Below are positions 34,223-44,210 of a DNA stretch of 47,085 nt, piece by piece (positions within the stretch are counted from its first letter, which is position 1; the number at the start of each line of letters is the position of its first letter). Under the pieces are notes generated by a model that made no database searches, was not told the origin of the DNA, and saw only the letters and a list, made by a program, of their open reading frames with translations. This stretch comes from Pseudomonadales bacterium. Lineage in GTDB: Bacteria; Pseudomonadota; Gammaproteobacteria; Pseudomonadales; Azotimanducaceae. The stretch covers positions 1 through 47,085 of the forward strand of contig JADHNJ010000017.1 of assembly GCA_016779565.1 (NCBI GenBank). The letters are read 5' to 3'. Both the position numbers and the translations under genes were made by a program.

Positions 34223-35438
34223 TCTTCGACGTTCGACGACTCGCCATTTTTAAGCGAAGGGCGTTGAGCTTAATGAACCCTTCGGCATCACTTTGATCAT
34301 AGGCGCCAGCATCATCCTCAAAGGTGACGATATTGCCATCATAAAGACTGTCATGATCTGAACTGCGCCCCACAACAGAGACTTGCCCTTTATAAAGCTT
34401 TAAGCGAACCGTCCCATTGACGTGCTGCTGAGATTGATCGATTAGCGCTTGCAGGGCTAGCCGCTCTGGGCTCCACCAATAGCCGTTATAAATCAAACTC
34501 GCATAACGAGGCATCAGTTCGTCTTTTAGATGTCCCAGTTCGCGATCGAGGGTGATCGACTCGATGGCCCGATGGGCTTTTAAAAGCACCGTACCGCCAG
34601 GGGTTTCGTAACACCCTCTTGCCTTCATGCCCACATATCGGTTCTCGACGATATCGACGCGACCAATACCATGGCTACCGGCAATCCGGTTGAGTTCTGC
34701 GAGTAACGTCGCGGGTGATAGACGCCTGCCGTTAATCGCCACCGGATCGCCTGCCTCGTAACTTAACTCTAGATACAACGGTTCGTCGGGTGCTGCTTCA
34801 GGAGAAACAGACCACAACCACATGGCTTCTTCGGGCTCCAGGCTTGGATCCTCTAAAATGCCGCCTTCGTAAGAAATGTGCAGCAAATTGGCGTCCATTG
34901 AATAGGGAGATTGATTACCAGAGCGCTTTTGATCGACCTTGATCTGATACTTTTCACAAAACGCCATGAGCGCCTCTCGAGAATGCAGATCCCATTCTCG
35001 CCAGGGCGCAATCACTTGAATGCTAGGATCTAGCGCATAGGCGCCTAATTCAAACCGCACTTGATCATTGCCTTTGCCAGTAGCGCCGTGTGCAATGGCT
35101 TCGGCGCGAGTCTCGGCAGCGACTTCCACCAATCGCTTAGCGATCAAAGGTCTTGCGATACTGGTGCCAAGCAAATATTCACCTTCGTACAAGGTGTTAC
35201 ATCGAAACATGGGGAACACGAAATCTGCGACAAACTCTTCTCGGACATCATCGATAAAAATTTCTTGAACGCCCATGCTCGCGGCTTTTTCACGCGCCGG
35301 CTCCAACTCCTCCCCTTGCCCTAAATCTGCGGTGTAGGTGACGACTTCGCAATCATACGTTTCCTGCAGCCACCTCAGGATGACGGAAGTATCTAAGCCG
35401 CCTGAGTAGGCTAGAACGACTTTATTTAACTTGGGCAT
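34212..35438 (-). CDS. argG: Argininosuccinate synthase
   Basis: A 408-residue enzyme that joins citrulline and aspartate with ATP in arginine biosynthesis. The PP-loop is [11 protein letters not shown] (about 8-18). Other family blocks are [46 protein letters not shown] and [16 protein letters not shown]. The last 10 residues (RRTSKTRS) are basic. The start ATG 35438 gives the usual N-terminus ([14 protein letters not shown]); the frame extends further upstream into the pyrC gap but is not conserved there. Divergent from pyrC, and followed by nth. argG near pyrC and rnt is a Pseudomonas-like order. Confidence 0.97.
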   Translation of the reverse strand: MPKLNKVVLAYSGGLDTSVILRWLQETYDCEVVTYTADLGQGEELEPAREKAASMGVQEIFIDDVREEFVADFVFPMFRCNTLYEGEYLLGTSIARPLIAKRLVEVAAETRAEAIAHGATGKGNDQVRFELGAYALDPSIQVIAPWREWDLHSREALMAFCEKYQIKVDQKRSGNQSPYSMDANLLHISYEGGILEDPSLEPEEAMWLWSVSPEAAPDEPLYLELSYEAGDPVAINGRRLSPATLLAELNRIAGSHGIGRVDIVENRYVGMKARGCYETPGGTVLLKAHRAIESITLDRELGHLKDELMPRYASLIYNGYWWSPERLALQALIDQSQQHVNGTVRLKLYKGQVSVVGRSSDHDSLYDGNIVTFEDDAGAYDQSDAEGFIKLNALRLKMASRRTSKTRS

Positions 35439-35526
35439 AGGTCCTTGCTCACAAAAAAACAGCCCGTATGGTAATCCTTTGCCTGCATAGAGACCAGATC
35501 TAGAGTAACAGTGATACAATTTCACG

Positions 35527-36582
35527 ATGCGCACTTTGACCTTGACCCGACCCGATGATTGGCACATCCACCTGCGAGATGGCGATTATCTCTGCCAAAC
35601 CGTCAAAGATGTCGCTCGACAATTTGGTCGGGCGATTGTTATGCCAAACTTGTCGCCGCCGGTCAGCACCGTTGCCGATGCGGCAGCCTACCGAGGCCGC
35701 ATCCTTGATTGCGTTCCTTCCGGGGACGCCTTTGAACCCTTGATGACGCTTTACCTCACGCCTGGCACCACCATTGATGACATTGCCGCCGCGAGCAGCG
35801 CTGATTTTGTCGCAGGTTGTAAACTGTACCCCGCCGGAGCGACCACAAATTCTGATGCTGGGGTCAGCGCCATTACCGATCTTTATCCTATTTTTGAGGC
35901 CATGCAAAAAGGCCAGCTGCCCCTGCTGATACATGGCGAAGTAACGGATCCTACTGTCGATATCTTCGATCGGGAAGCCCGATTTATTGACGAAAGTTTA
36001 GACCCTATTCGTCGGCAGTTTCCTGAACTCAAAATTGTGTTTGAACACATCACGACTCGAGAGGCCGTTGACTATGTCAGGGGGCAAAGTCCTCACCTTG
36101 CGGCCACCATCACTGCGCACCATTTGCTCTATGATCGGACGGATATGCTGGGCAGTGGGATGAAGCCTATTTTATTTTGTCTACCCATTTTAAAGCGAGA
36201 TAGCCATCAGCGTGCGCTGATCGACGCCGCAACTTCCGGTGACCCCAGCTTTTTTCTCGGAACAGACTCTGCACCACATCCTCGGTCTAAAAAAGAGAAT
36301 GCCTGCGGCTGCGCTGCCGGCTGCTACACCGCTCACGCGGGTATCGAACTTTACGCAGAGGTATTCGATGCCGCTGGACACTTGGACAGACTCGAAGCTT
36401 TCGCCAGTCATTTCGGCCCTGATTTTTACGGCATGGCACGCAATCAGAGCCAGATCACACTAGTCGAAGAACCGTGGACCGCTCCTCAGACGCTGCCTTT
36501 TGGAAATGAACAGCTCATGCCACTTAGGGGAGGTGAGGTCATTCGTTGGCAGATGATGCAGACGCCAGTAGCGCCATCATGA
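35527..36582 (+). CDS. pyrC: Dihydroorotase (class II, PyrC)
   Basis: A 351-residue zinc enzyme that closes N-carbamoyl-aspartate to dihydroorotate in pyrimidine biosynthesis. Metal ligands are HIH at about 13-15 ([11 protein letters not shown]), the carboxylated Lys in [19 protein letters not shown] and EHITT histidines, and the Asp in LGTDSAPHP. The length matches the E. coli class II enzyme (348). A TACAAT box lies seven bases before the ATG, so if used as -10 the message would have almost no leader; no matching -35 is clear. The stop overlaps the rnt start by four bases. Confidence 0.97.
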   Translation: MRTLTLTRPDDWHIHLRDGDYLCQTVKDVARQFGRAIVMPNLSPPVSTVADAAAYRGRILDCVPSGDAFEPLMTLYLTPGTTIDDIAAASSADFVAGCKLYPAGATTNSDAGVSAITDLYPIFEAMQKGQLPLLIHGEVTDPTVDIFDREARFIDESLDPIRRQFPELKIVFEHITTREAVDYVRGQSPHLAATITAHHLLYDRTDMLGSGMKPILFCLPILKRDSHQRALIDAATSGDPSFFLGTDSAPHPRSKKENACGCAAGCYTAHAGIELYAEVFDAAGHLDRLEAFASHFGPDFYGMARNQSQITLVEEPWTAPQTLPFGNEQLMPLRGGEVIRWQMMQTPVAPS

Positions 36583-37226
36583 CCGATCTAAAATTGCCCA
36601 TTGCGCGCCGGTTTCGGGGATTTCTCCCGGTGGTTATCGATGTAGAGACTGGGGGATTTAATGCTCGTACCGATGCTTTGCTTGAGGTCGCAGCTATTTT
36701 GATTGGGATGGACGACAAAGGCAGACTCCATCCTGCGGAGCAATTTTTCTTTAATGTTGAGCCCTTTCAAGGGGCCAACATTGAAGCCGCGGCGCTTGAA
36801 TTTACGGGCATCAAACCTGATAACCCCCTTCGTGGCGCTGTACCCGAGAAAGATGCGCTCACTGCCATCTTCAGCGCGACCCGCGCGGAAGTAAAGCGCA
36901 CGGGTTGTCAGAGAGCGGTTGTGGTTGCTCATAATGCTTCATTCGATCAAGGCTTTTTGAATGAAGCAGCGGGCCGAAGCAATCTAAAGCGGAATCCGTT
37001 TCATCCATTTTCAAGTTTCGACACGGCAAGCCTTGCAGGCTTGGTCTATGGGCAAACTGTGCTGGCTCGCGCATGTGCTGCTGCGGGTATCGCTTTCAAC
37101 AACCAAGAAGCCCACTCAGCCCTCTACGATTGCGAAAAAACGGCGGAATTATTTTGCGACATGGTGAACCGCTGGCCGAATCCAGTGGATCTGAGTGCGC
37201 CGAGCCTACCTGAAAGCGAAGACTAA
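36579..37226 (+). CDS. rnt: Ribonuclease T
   Basis: A 215-residue DEDDh 3'-5' exoribonuclease that trims tRNA and other small RNA 3' ends and turns over the CCA end. The four acidic metal ligands appear as [10 protein letters not shown] (D, E), [11 protein letters not shown] (D), and [13 protein letters not shown] (H, D). [26 protein letters not shown] is also family-typical. The start ATG at 36579 overlaps the pyrC stop (ATGA) and gives the usual N-terminus; a frame beginning 11 codons earlier is not needed. Confidence 0.97.
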   Translation: MTDLKLPIARRFRGFLPVVIDVETGGFNARTDALLEVAAILIGMDDKGRLHPAEQFFFNVEPFQGANIEAAALEFTGIKPDNPLRGAVPEKDALTAIFSATRAEVKRTGCQRAVVVAHNASFDQGFLNEAAGRSNLKRNPFHPFSSFDTASLAGLVYGQTVLARACAAAGIAFNNQEAHSALYDCEKTAELFCDMVNRWPNPVDLSAPSLPESED

Positions 37227-37248
37227 GCGCTCGTCGCCGGGGCACTAC

Positions 37249-37584
37249 TTAACCTTGATCTGAATCTGGCTCAGGGACTTCGTCGATCAACGACTGAAGC
37301 TCTCCGCTTTGATACATCTCGGTGATAATGTCGCAACCACCAACCAATTCGCCCTGAACGAACAATTGCGGAAACGTCGGCCACTCTGAGAACTTAGGAA
37401 GATTGGCTCGGATCTCCGGATTCGCCAAAATATCTATATAAGCAAAGGGCTTGCCGCAGGCCATCAGCATCTGCGACGCTTGTGATGAAAACCCACATTG
37501 GGGTTGATCGGGCGATCCCTTCATATAAATCAAAATCGGATTTTGCGTTACCTGCTGTTGGATACTCTCTAATATGTCACTCAT
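37249..37584 (-). CDS. grxD: Monothiol glutaredoxin GrxD
   Basis: A 111-residue CGFS-type glutaredoxin that binds and hands on [2Fe-2S] clusters, often with BolA-type proteins. The conserved LIYMKGSPDQPQCGFS motif (about 18-33) carries the single active Cys, followed by NPEIRANLPKFSEWPTFPQLFVQGELVGGCDIITEM, in which WPTFPQLF and GGCDI bind glutathione. The length matches E. coli Grx4 (115). A single-gene unit converging on rnt. Confidence 0.97.
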   Translation of the reverse strand: MSDILESIQQQVTQNPILIYMKGSPDQPQCGFSSQASQMLMACGKPFAYIDILANPEIRANLPKFSEWPTFPQLFVQGELVGGCDIITEMYQSGELQSLIDEVPEPDSDQG

Positions 37585-37684
37585 GCCGCACCTTTTACTC
37601 CTTTTGGACGCCTGATTTTAGCCTGTTTTACGGTTGCTGACACGAAAGGGCCTCAACTTTCTTTACACCCAAGGTCTAGATGCT

Positions 37685-39208
37685 TCATGCAGCTCCCCAA
37701 CCGCCGCCGCCTGGCGTCAGAATCGTCAGCACCTGATTGACCTCAACACGAAGCTGCGCTTTATCCGGGAGAACCACATCATCCAGCAGGTTTAATCCGG
37801 TTGCGCCTTCATCGCCACCAGCAAGACCCCAAGGTGCGCTGTGCCTGCGCTCGGTGATCAGCGTCACCTCAGTGGGCGATAAAAACCGATAGCTGCGTTC
37901 AAGACCATCACCGCCCCGATGCAAACCTGCGCCCCCGGAGCCCCGGCGAACGCGATAGCACAACACCTCAATCGGAAAGTTAGACTCCATGACTTCGATA
38001 GGGGTATTTAAGGTGTTCGTCATATGCGATTGCACGCCGCTGATGCCAGATCCACTTGGACCAGCACCGGTGCCGCCGCCTAAGGTCTCATAGTAGTCCC
38101 ATCGATCGACCTCACCCATGGCAACATTGTTCATCGTTCCTTGGCTCGCTGCCGGGATTTGCTCTGGAAGCGCTTTGGCTAATGCACCGAACATACAATC
38201 AACGATGCGCATCGATGTCTCCACGTTACCTGCGGCTGTTGCCGACGGGCGTTGAGCATGCACCAGAGCGCCTACTTCCGCTTTTATCTCGATAACTTCA
38301 AAGGCGCCGGCACAGGCGGGCGTGCCCGGCGGCAGCAAACAAAACACAGAATAAAATACCGCAGCAGCAGTAACGGTAAGCGGGCAATTGATATTGCCAG
38401 GTACCGAGCCGCAGGTACCAGAGAAATCGACACAAACGTGCTCGTCACTGACCGTCACCGTCAACTGAATCTGGGAGGCAGGCGATCCTTGGCCGTCGCT
38501 ATCCATCTGATCCACAAAGGTATAGCAACCATTGGGGATCTCACGAACACCTGCTTTAGCCATCGTTCGGCCATATCCATTTAATTGACGAACAGCATCT
38601 ATAAATTGTGGAACGCTTAACGAATCAATCAATGCCCCGAGTCGAGTCACACCAATACGGTTGGCGCTGCTTTGGGCAGCCAAATCTGCAGCGGTGTCTG
38701 CGCCCAGCTTGCTGGTTAGCCAAGCCATCATAGCCTCATCTCTCTCACCGTTTTTTTGCAACCAAGATGGTGCAATAAGCAAGCCTTCCTCATCTAAGTG
38801 AGTTGACAGCGGCATCGACCCGGGTGTGTCTGCACCGATCCGAGCATGATGGGCCCGATTGGCAACAAACCCTAACAAATTTTTCTCAATAAAAATCGGT
38901 CTTACCAAGGTGACGTCTGGCAAATGCGTCCCCCCAACAAAGGGGTCGTTCCAAATTAACTCATCGCCCTCGGCAAAAACGGTGTTGGCAAGGACACCTT
39001 GCATCGCAAAAGCCATGCTTCCCAAGTGAACCGGAACATGTGCGGCTTGGGCTAGCATTTTTCCTTCAGCATCAAATAAAGCGCAGGAGAAATCTAATCG
39101 GTCCTTGATGTTTGGGGAGAAAGCAGAGGCCCGCAACGTATTGCCCATCTCATCGCAAATTGCTGAGCAGCGCGAAACAAATACAGATAGTTCAACGGCA
39201 TTTAACAC
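37685..39208 (-). CDS. Hydantoinase B/oxoprolinase-family protein (HyuB-like)
   Basis: A 507-residue protein of the HyuB family, the partner subunit of ATP-dependent hydantoinase/oxoprolinase and of acetone/acetophenone carboxylases. Typical stretches are DFSCALFDAEGKMLAQAAHVPVHLGSM, WNDPFVGGTHLPDVTLVRPIF, RAHHARIGADTPGSMP, GNINCPLTVT, and the glycine-rich RRGSGGAGLHRGGDGLERSY and LTPGGGGWG. The metal-binding GGTHLPD and HHA are intact. I chose GTG 39208 because GGAAGG lies six bases upstream; a GTG six codons earlier is also possible. No HyuA partner is in the window, so the enzyme cannot be assigned a substrate. Confidence 0.88.
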   Translation of the reverse strand: MLNAVELSVFVSRCSAICDEMGNTLRASAFSPNIKDRLDFSCALFDAEGKMLAQAAHVPVHLGSMAFAMQGVLANTVFAEGDELIWNDPFVGGTHLPDVTLVRPIFIEKNLLGFVANRAHHARIGADTPGSMPLSTHLDEEGLLIAPSWLQKNGERDEAMMAWLTSKLGADTAADLAAQSSANRIGVTRLGALIDSLSVPQFIDAVRQLNGYGRTMAKAGVREIPNGCYTFVDQMDSDGQGSPASQIQLTVTVSDEHVCVDFSGTCGSVPGNINCPLTVTAAAVFYSVFCLLPPGTPACAGAFEVIEIKAEVGALVHAQRPSATAAGNVETSMRIVDCMFGALAKALPEQIPAASQGTMNNVAMGEVDRWDYYETLGGGTGAGPSGSGISGVQSHMTNTLNTPIEVMESNFPIEVLCYRVRRGSGGAGLHRGGDGLERSYRFLSPTEVTLITERRHSAPWGLAGGDEGATGLNLLDDVVLPDKAQLRVEVNQVLTILTPGGGGWGAA

Positions 39209-39300
39209 AATTGACCTTCCCGTCACTTTAGCGGCATTCGAAACTGGTTTAAGATCTGAGCTTTCGATCTAGATCATCCACTGACGCCAAGGACTCTCTC

Positions 39301-40467
39301 ATGAACGACGCCGTTATGCCAACCTACGGGCGCACTGATGTACAGTTTGTAAGCGGCGAAGGCGCATGGTTGATTGATGATGCGGGTAATCGCTATCTTG
39401 ACGCCCTGTCCGGTTTGGGCGTTGTTGCCTTGGGCCACGCTAACCCCGCAGTAGCGGCCGCGATTTCAGCTCAAGCCGACGCGCTGCTGCACACGTCGAA
39501 CTTGTATCGAATCCCTCTTCAAGAAACCTTAGCGGAACGGCTCGCAAGCTTGTCCGGCATGGATAACATGTTTTTCGGTAATTCAGGCGCTGAGGCTTGT
39601 GAATGCGCCATTAAAATCGCCAGGCTCTACGGCCATACCAAGCAATTTACCGACCCAACCATTATTGTTGCAGAGTCAGCTTTTCATGGTCGTACCATGG
39701 CGACCCTAACCGCAACCGGTAACCGCAAAGTGCATGCAGGCTTTGAGCCTTTGGTTTCGGGATTTCTTCGTGTGCCTTTCAACGACCTTGATTCAATAGC
39801 CAAGATTGCAGCTAATAACAATCAAGTGGTTGCGATCTTTGTCGAGCCCATTCAAGGAGAGGGAGGCATTCAAGTCCCGGATCCGGAATATCTCCCTGGC
39901 CTTCGCAGAATTTGTGATGCCAACGACTGGCTGCTCATCATCGACGAAGTGCAATCCGGTAACGCTCGAACAGGTGAATTTTTCTGTTATCAACACAGTA
40001 ACATTCTGCCGGATCTTGTCACCACAGCCAAAGGCTTAGGCAATGGCGTGCCCATTGGGGTGTGTTTGGCACGCGGAAAAGCCGCCGAACTCTTTAAGCC
40101 TGGCAACCACGGCTCCACCTTCGGCGGCAACCCTTTGTCCTGCGCCGCCGCTAATGCCGTTTTAGACGAATTTGAGCGCCTGGATATTACCAAGCAAGCA
40201 AAGACTATGGGCGCTTACCTTAAGTCATGCTTTGAGGCAAAACTGGCCGGGGATAATCGCGTCAAAGAAATTCGCGGCAAAGGCCTCATGCTAGGCATCG
40301 AACTCGCTCATCCTTGTCCTCAAATGGTTCAGCAAGCCTTCGAACAGAAGCTGCTCATCAATGTCACTGCAGACAGCGTGATTCGCCTACTGCCACCGCT
40401 GATCATCAATCAGGCGGAGGCCGATCAAATCGTCGATACCATTTGTGCCTTGATCACGCAGTCTTAA
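39301..40467 (+). CDS. argD: Acetylornithine/succinyldiaminopimelate aminotransferase family (ArgD)
   Basis: A 388-residue class III PLP aminotransferase. Motifs are NSGAEACECAIKIARLY (phosphate cup), SAFHGRT, EPIQGEGGI, LLIIDEVQSGNARTG and TTAKGLGNGVPIG with the PLP lysine at Lys244, followed by HGSTFGGNPLSCAAA. The length is that of ArgD (about 390-405). It probably transfers the amino group from glutamate to N-acetylglutamate semialdehyde in arginine biosynthesis, consistent with argG in the same window. A start with AAGGA upstream (ccaaggactctctc then ATG) supports 39301. Its last 14 bases overlap the convergent glpK. Confidence 0.92.
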   Translation: MNDAVMPTYGRTDVQFVSGEGAWLIDDAGNRYLDALSGLGVVALGHANPAVAAAISAQADALLHTSNLYRIPLQETLAERLASLSGMDNMFFGNSGAEACECAIKIARLYGHTKQFTDPTIIVAESAFHGRTMATLTATGNRKVHAGFEPLVSGFLRVPFNDLDSIAKIAANNNQVVAIFVEPIQGEGGIQVPDPEYLPGLRRICDANDWLLIIDEVQSGNARTGEFFCYQHSNILPDLVTTAKGLGNGVPIGVCLARGKAAELFKPGNHGSTFGGNPLSCAAANAVLDEFERLDITKQAKTMGAYLKSCFEAKLAGDNRVKEIRGKGLMLGIELAHPCPQMVQQAFEQKLLINVTADSVIRLLPPLIINQAEADQIVDTICALITQS

Positions 40468-41935
40468 TTCGCGTCACTGCCGCTTGCCAACCGGCATAAC
40501 GATCTTCGGCAACTTGTGCCGGTAGTTTACGCTGAAAGCGGCGGTCCAATTGCCAGTTTTCAGTAAGCGCGTCGATTGATGCAAATAGACCAACTTGTAA
40601 ACCAGCCAAATAAGCTGCCCCAAGGGCTGTCGTTTCGGTGACGACTGGTCGATCAACATCGATGCCTAATTGGTCCGCCAAATTCTGCGCCATCCAATCG
40701 TTGGCAATCATGCCGCCGTCGACACGAACCACCTTTGGCGCGAGCCCATCGCTAGTCATCGCGGCCAGAAGGTCTTGAGATTGATAACTCACAGATTGCA
40801 ACGTCGCAGTCACGATGTCATTGATCCCTGAATCCCGAGTGAGTCCCAGTACCGCGCCCCTTGCCCCTGGGTCCCAATAGGGCGCGCCAAGCCCTGTGAA
40901 AGCCGGCACCACGTAGACGCCGTGGCTGTCTGGGTTCGCCTCCGCGATGGCTTCCGTATCGCCAGCATGTGCAATTATTTGCATCGAATCCCGAAGCCAC
41001 TGAACGGCTGCGCCGGCAATAAAAATCGAGCCTTCTAGCCCGTAACACACCTTGCCGTTCAATCTATAAGCGACGGTAGTCAGCAACCGATGCTCCGATC
41101 GAACCAGCTGATCCCCAGTATTTAAAATCATAAAGCAGCCGGTACCGTAGGTGCTCTTCATCATGCCGACATCAAAACAACACTGTCCAATGAGTGCCGC
41201 TTGCTGATCTCCCGCCATACCTGCGATGGGAATATTCGCTGGGATCTGGGGTATATCAGTGGTGCCAAAATTGGCGCTGCAATCCAACACCTCCGGCAAC
41301 ATGACTCTGGGAATATTCAGCATCGATAAAATGTGATCGTCCCAATCTTGGGTTTCAATATTGAACAGCAGCGTGCGCGCGGCATTGGTAGCATCAGTCT
41401 TATGCGCCGCGCCGCCCGACAATCGCCATAAAAGAAAACTGTCAATCGTGCCGAAACACAATTCACCTGCTTCGGCCCTGTTTTGACCTTCCTCAATATG
41501 ATCAAGTATCCATCGAACTTTGGTCGCCGAGAAATAGGGATCGAGCAGCAGGCCTGTCCGAGCATTGATTTCAGCTTCATGACCTGCCTGCTTCAACGCT
41601 TGGCATGCCGCATCTGTCCGGCGATCCTGCCAGACAATCGCCGGGTAAACTGGCGCATGGGTTGCCCTATCCCAGACAACCGTTGTTTCTCTTTGGTTGG
41701 TGATGCCAATTGCCGCAATATCCCTATAGCTTAGCGCTGCCGCTTCTAGAGCTTGGTCAATCACTGACATCACAGACGACCAGATCTCTTCTGGGTCATG
41801 CTCAACCCAACCATCCTCAGGAAAAAATTGCTGGAACTCTTGCTGACCTAATCCGACCACCCGGCTATCTTGATCAAAAATCATAGCCCGGGAGCTGGTT
41901 GTACCTTGATCAATCGCCAGAAGATAGCCTGCCAT
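40454..41935 (-). CDS. glpK: Glycerol kinase
   Basis: A 493-residue FGGY-family kinase that phosphorylates glycerol to sn-glycerol 3-phosphate. Motifs are YLLAIDQGTTSSRAMIFD (phosphate 1), AIGITNQRETTVVWDR, WQDRRT, GTIDSFLLWRLSGGAAHKTDATNAARTLLFN, the ATP site GMAGDQQAALIGQ and STYGTGCFMILNTG, AFTGLGAPYWDPGARGAVLGLTR and the adenosine motif VDGGMIANDWMAQNLAD. Length matches E. coli (502). No glpF or glpD is nearby. The gene runs toward argD and the two stops overlap. Confidence 0.96.
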   Translation of the reverse strand: MAGYLLAIDQGTTSSRAMIFDQDSRVVGLGQQEFQQFFPEDGWVEHDPEEIWSSVMSVIDQALEAAALSYRDIAAIGITNQRETTVVWDRATHAPVYPAIVWQDRRTDAACQALKQAGHEAEINARTGLLLDPYFSATKVRWILDHIEEGQNRAEAGELCFGTIDSFLLWRLSGGAAHKTDATNAARTLLFNIETQDWDDHILSMLNIPRVMLPEVLDCSANFGTTDIPQIPANIPIAGMAGDQQAALIGQCCFDVGMMKSTYGTGCFMILNTGDQLVRSEHRLLTTVAYRLNGKVCYGLEGSIFIAGAAVQWLRDSMQIIAHAGDTEAIAEANPDSHGVYVVPAFTGLGAPYWDPGARGAVLGLTRDSGINDIVTATLQSVSYQSQDLLAAMTSDGLAPKVVRVDGGMIANDWMAQNLADQLGIDVDRPVVTETTALGAAYLAGLQVGLFASIDALTENWQLDRRFQRKLPAQVAEDRYAGWQAAVTRIKTA

Positions 41936-42232
41936 GGCGCGTTCCTTGTGCTACTTTCTCGGAATTATGTCTTAAACCACTCAAATTACAACGCAAGTAA
42001 ACCTGTGCCTTGCCAATAAGCGCCTGCCAGCCCGAAGGCCACCCGCGCGGCGCATACAACCGATGGGGGTACAACCTTGAGATTAAAAGCCTGTCGGTCT
42101 CCCACCGCGGACAACCGATGACCGGCGACCTGGAGTTAGCACCAGTAACTTGTCGCTACCATAAGCTCGCCACACTCGCTGCCCAACCGGTAGACTGCCT
42201 AGGCGAAAAAACTACATGAGCTTTAGTTAAAC
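41936..42232. other. Upstream part of the glpK / thiolase gap
   Basis: The gap between glpK and the thiolase gene is 548 bp (41936-42483). In this first part I see no convincing gene, RNA or terminator. Both flanking genes point away, so it must hold two promoters, but no pair of boxes stands out by eye. The 14-bp repeat array and the region ahead of the thiolase start follow it. Confidence 0.4.
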
Positions 42233-42288
42233 CACTTAACTTCAAACACTTAACTTCAACCACTTAACTTCAATCACTTACCTTCAAT
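42233..42288. repeat. 14-bp tandem repeat array upstream of the thiolase gene
   Basis: CACTTAACTTCAAN occurs at 42233-42246, 42247-42260, 42261-42274 and, with one change (ACC for AAC), 42275-42288. Diverged copies (CAATTGCAAGACTTCAAC, CACTTGCAAG) extend to about 42316. It lies roughly 200 bp upstream of the thiolase gene. Confidence 0.93.
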
Positions 42289-42483
42289 CAATTGCAAGAC
42301 TTCAACCACTTGCAAGCGGCTGGGCCAATAAGGTGCCTCATGCATCGATATTACTGAAGCGATAGCAATCATTGTGCTGAATATCCCCGCCATATTGCGC
42401 GCCAAGGTCGGTTGTCTCGGACCGGCAATTCAGGGCACAATGAACCTCCTTTTTTGCAGCATAAAACAAAACGGAGATGCCTT

Positions 42484-43671
42484 ATGCGTGACGTAGTAAT
42501 CGTGGACAGTGTCCGAACCGGCTTGGCTAAGTCTTTTCGCGGCTCTTTTAACCTAACCCGGCCCGACGACATGGTTGCGCATTGTATCGACGCTTTGCTT
42601 GATCGAAACAGCCAAATCGATCCAGCCGAGATTGAAGACGTTATTGTTGGTGCTGCCAGCCAAACAGGTGAGCAAGGGGGCAATATCGCTCGACTGGCTG
42701 TCATTTTGTCACGATTGCCGGTTACCGTTGCAGGTAGCACGATTTCAAGAGCGTGTTCCTCAGGTCTTAATTCTATTGCATTTGCCGCTAATCAGATCGC
42801 CAGTGGCTGCTCAGAAATTATGATTGCGGGTGGAGTCGAGTCGATCTCCGCAGGCACTCGGCAAACCCCAGGTAAATCTGATATCCATCCAACGATTCGT
42901 GAAAAGTCGCCCGATATCTTTATGGCAATGGGCAATACCGCCGAGGTCGTCGCAAGACGCTACAACGTCACTCGGGAATACCAAGACGAATTTGCTTTAG
43001 AAAGCCAAAAGCGGACCGCAGCCGCTCAGCAGGCTGGTCTGTTTGACGATGAGATCGTTCCTATGAACGTCAAGTGGGCAAAAATCATCAATAAAGAGAC
43101 TAAGGAAACTGAGATAGTCGATGGCGTCTGTGTCGGCGATGAATGTAACCGACCAGAAACGACTATCGAGGGGCTGGCTAAGCTACCACCTGCCTTTGAA
43201 GAAAACGGCACGGTCACAGCGGGTAATGCCTCACAACTGTCTGATGGCGCTTCTATGACCTTGGTCATGAGTGCCGAACGAGCCGCGCAACTAGGACTAG
43301 AGCCGATGGCCTACTTTAGAGGCTGGACGGTAGCAGGTTGCGAGCCCGATGAGATGGGTATCGGTCCGGTATTTGCCGTACCTAAACTCCTCAAGGCCAA
43401 TGGCCTGCGTACCGAAGATATCGATCTGGTCGAGCTGAATGAGGCTTTCGCTTCACAATGTCTTTACAGTCGCGATACGCTTGGGTTTGACCCATCGATC
43501 TACAACGTCAATGGTGGTTCGATCGCCATTGGTCACCCTTTCGGCATGACTGGCTCACGCTTGACGGGGCACATCGTTCGAGAACTGCGGCGACGTAACA
43601 AGAAGTACGGCATCGTCAGTATGTGTATCGGCGGCGGCATGGGTGCAGCGGGCCTATTTGAGGCTTGCTGA
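42484..43671 (+). CDS. Acetyl-CoA acyltransferase (thiolase)
   Basis: A 395-residue thiolase, which cleaves 3-ketoacyl-CoA or condenses acyl-CoAs. The nucleophilic Cys91 lies in [16 protein letters not shown], and the catalytic histidine is in [19 protein letters not shown], with the second Cys in [15 protein letters not shown]. The insert [19 protein letters not shown] matches FadI/acetyl-CoA acyltransferase members in many bacteria. A GGAG site sits eight bases before the ATG at 42484; a longer frame runs upstream without conservation. It is followed by a strong terminator, so it is a single transcript. Substrate chain length cannot be read from the sequence. The nearby acyl-CoA dehydrogenase suggests beta-oxidation or related catabolism. 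Confidence 0.93.
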   Translation: MRDVVIVDSVRTGLAKSFRGSFNLTRPDDMVAHCIDALLDRNSQIDPAEIEDVIVGAASQTGEQGGNIARLAVILSRLPVTVAGSTISRACSSGLNSIAFAANQIASGCSEIMIAGGVESISAGTRQTPGKSDIHPTIREKSPDIFMAMGNTAEVVARRYNVTREYQDEFALESQKRTAAAQQAGLFDDEIVPMNVKWAKIINKETKETEIVDGVCVGDECNRPETTIEGLAKLPPAFEENGTVTAGNASQLSDGASMTLVMSAERAAQLGLEPMAYFRGWTVAGCEPDEMGIGPVFAVPKLLKANGLRTEDIDLVELNEAFASQCLYSRDTLGFDPSIYNVNGGSIAIGHPFGMTGSRLTGHIVRELRRRNKKYGIVSMCIGGGMGAAGLFEAC

Positions 43672-43712
43672 TATTACCAGCGCCTGCCACTTTGCGTGAC
43701 AGCAAAATAAAA

Positions 43713-43737
43713 GGGAGCCTGATGGCTCCCTTTTTTT
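43713..43737 (+). terminator. Rho-independent terminator after the thiolase gene
   Basis: GGGAGCC (43713-43719) and GGCTCCC (43724-43730) form a perfect seven-pair stem with a four-base loop (TGAT), followed by seven T (43731-43737) and preceded by A-rich sequence. It ends 66 bp after the thiolase stop. Confidence 0.96.
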
Positions 43738-44210
43738 GCGTCGCTCACACACCTCAAGTTACGCCTGCCTATATCGGCCTCTAACCCCCCCCAAAAAAAA
43801 TAGCAGGGCTTTCCGCGTTGGGCGCGTAGTCCATATCATTCCGGGCACAAGCGCTAACAGAGGTCGCGGCAATAACGTGTCTCTCGATGCCACGCACCGG
43901 GCGCCTGCCTGCCAGCCCAGCTCCTATCCTCAAGTTCTGATGTTTGTTGCTGTCTCGGCAACACAAAGACCGGTTGCGCAGCGCCAATCTCGACAACTCC
44001 TTGCTGACAAACCAACAGTACCCTGTGCCTATGCGATCAAGGCCGGCACCCCCGCAGCTGCTTAGCTAGGATTGTTATCATGCACCGTACCGCAACCGGT
44101 CCGAGTCAGAAGATTACCCATCTTGCCCTTAAGCCTTTACCGGCCAGATTTACTGCTTAGCTTGCGGTTCGCAGGATCTCAACCCCACCACCTCAATCCA
44201 ATCCGGACCG
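43738..44210. other. Intergenic region downstream of thiolase
   Basis: A 473-bp gap between the thiolase terminator and the end of the alpha/beta hydrolase gene. It has a C8A8 homopolymer (about 43785-43800). The possible ORFs here lack any recognisable family pattern. It may hold a decayed gene or only spacer; I can support nothing in it. Confidence 0.5.

Noticed and set aside
42010-42219. 69-residue ORF in the glpK/thiolase gap
   Set aside because: No similarity to anything recognised, no good start context, and it ends beside the repeat array.
43781-43996. 71-residue minus-strand ORF with a possible lipobox (SVSAC)
   Set aside because: There is no hydrophobic signal core before the cysteine and no recognised domain after it. 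A decayed lipoprotein gene is possible but not supported.
43736-44065. 109-residue ORF after the thiolase terminator
   Set aside because: No family pattern, basic and Ser/Pro-rich composition, no ribosome binding site, and it overlaps other equally open frames. It looks like spurious ORF space.
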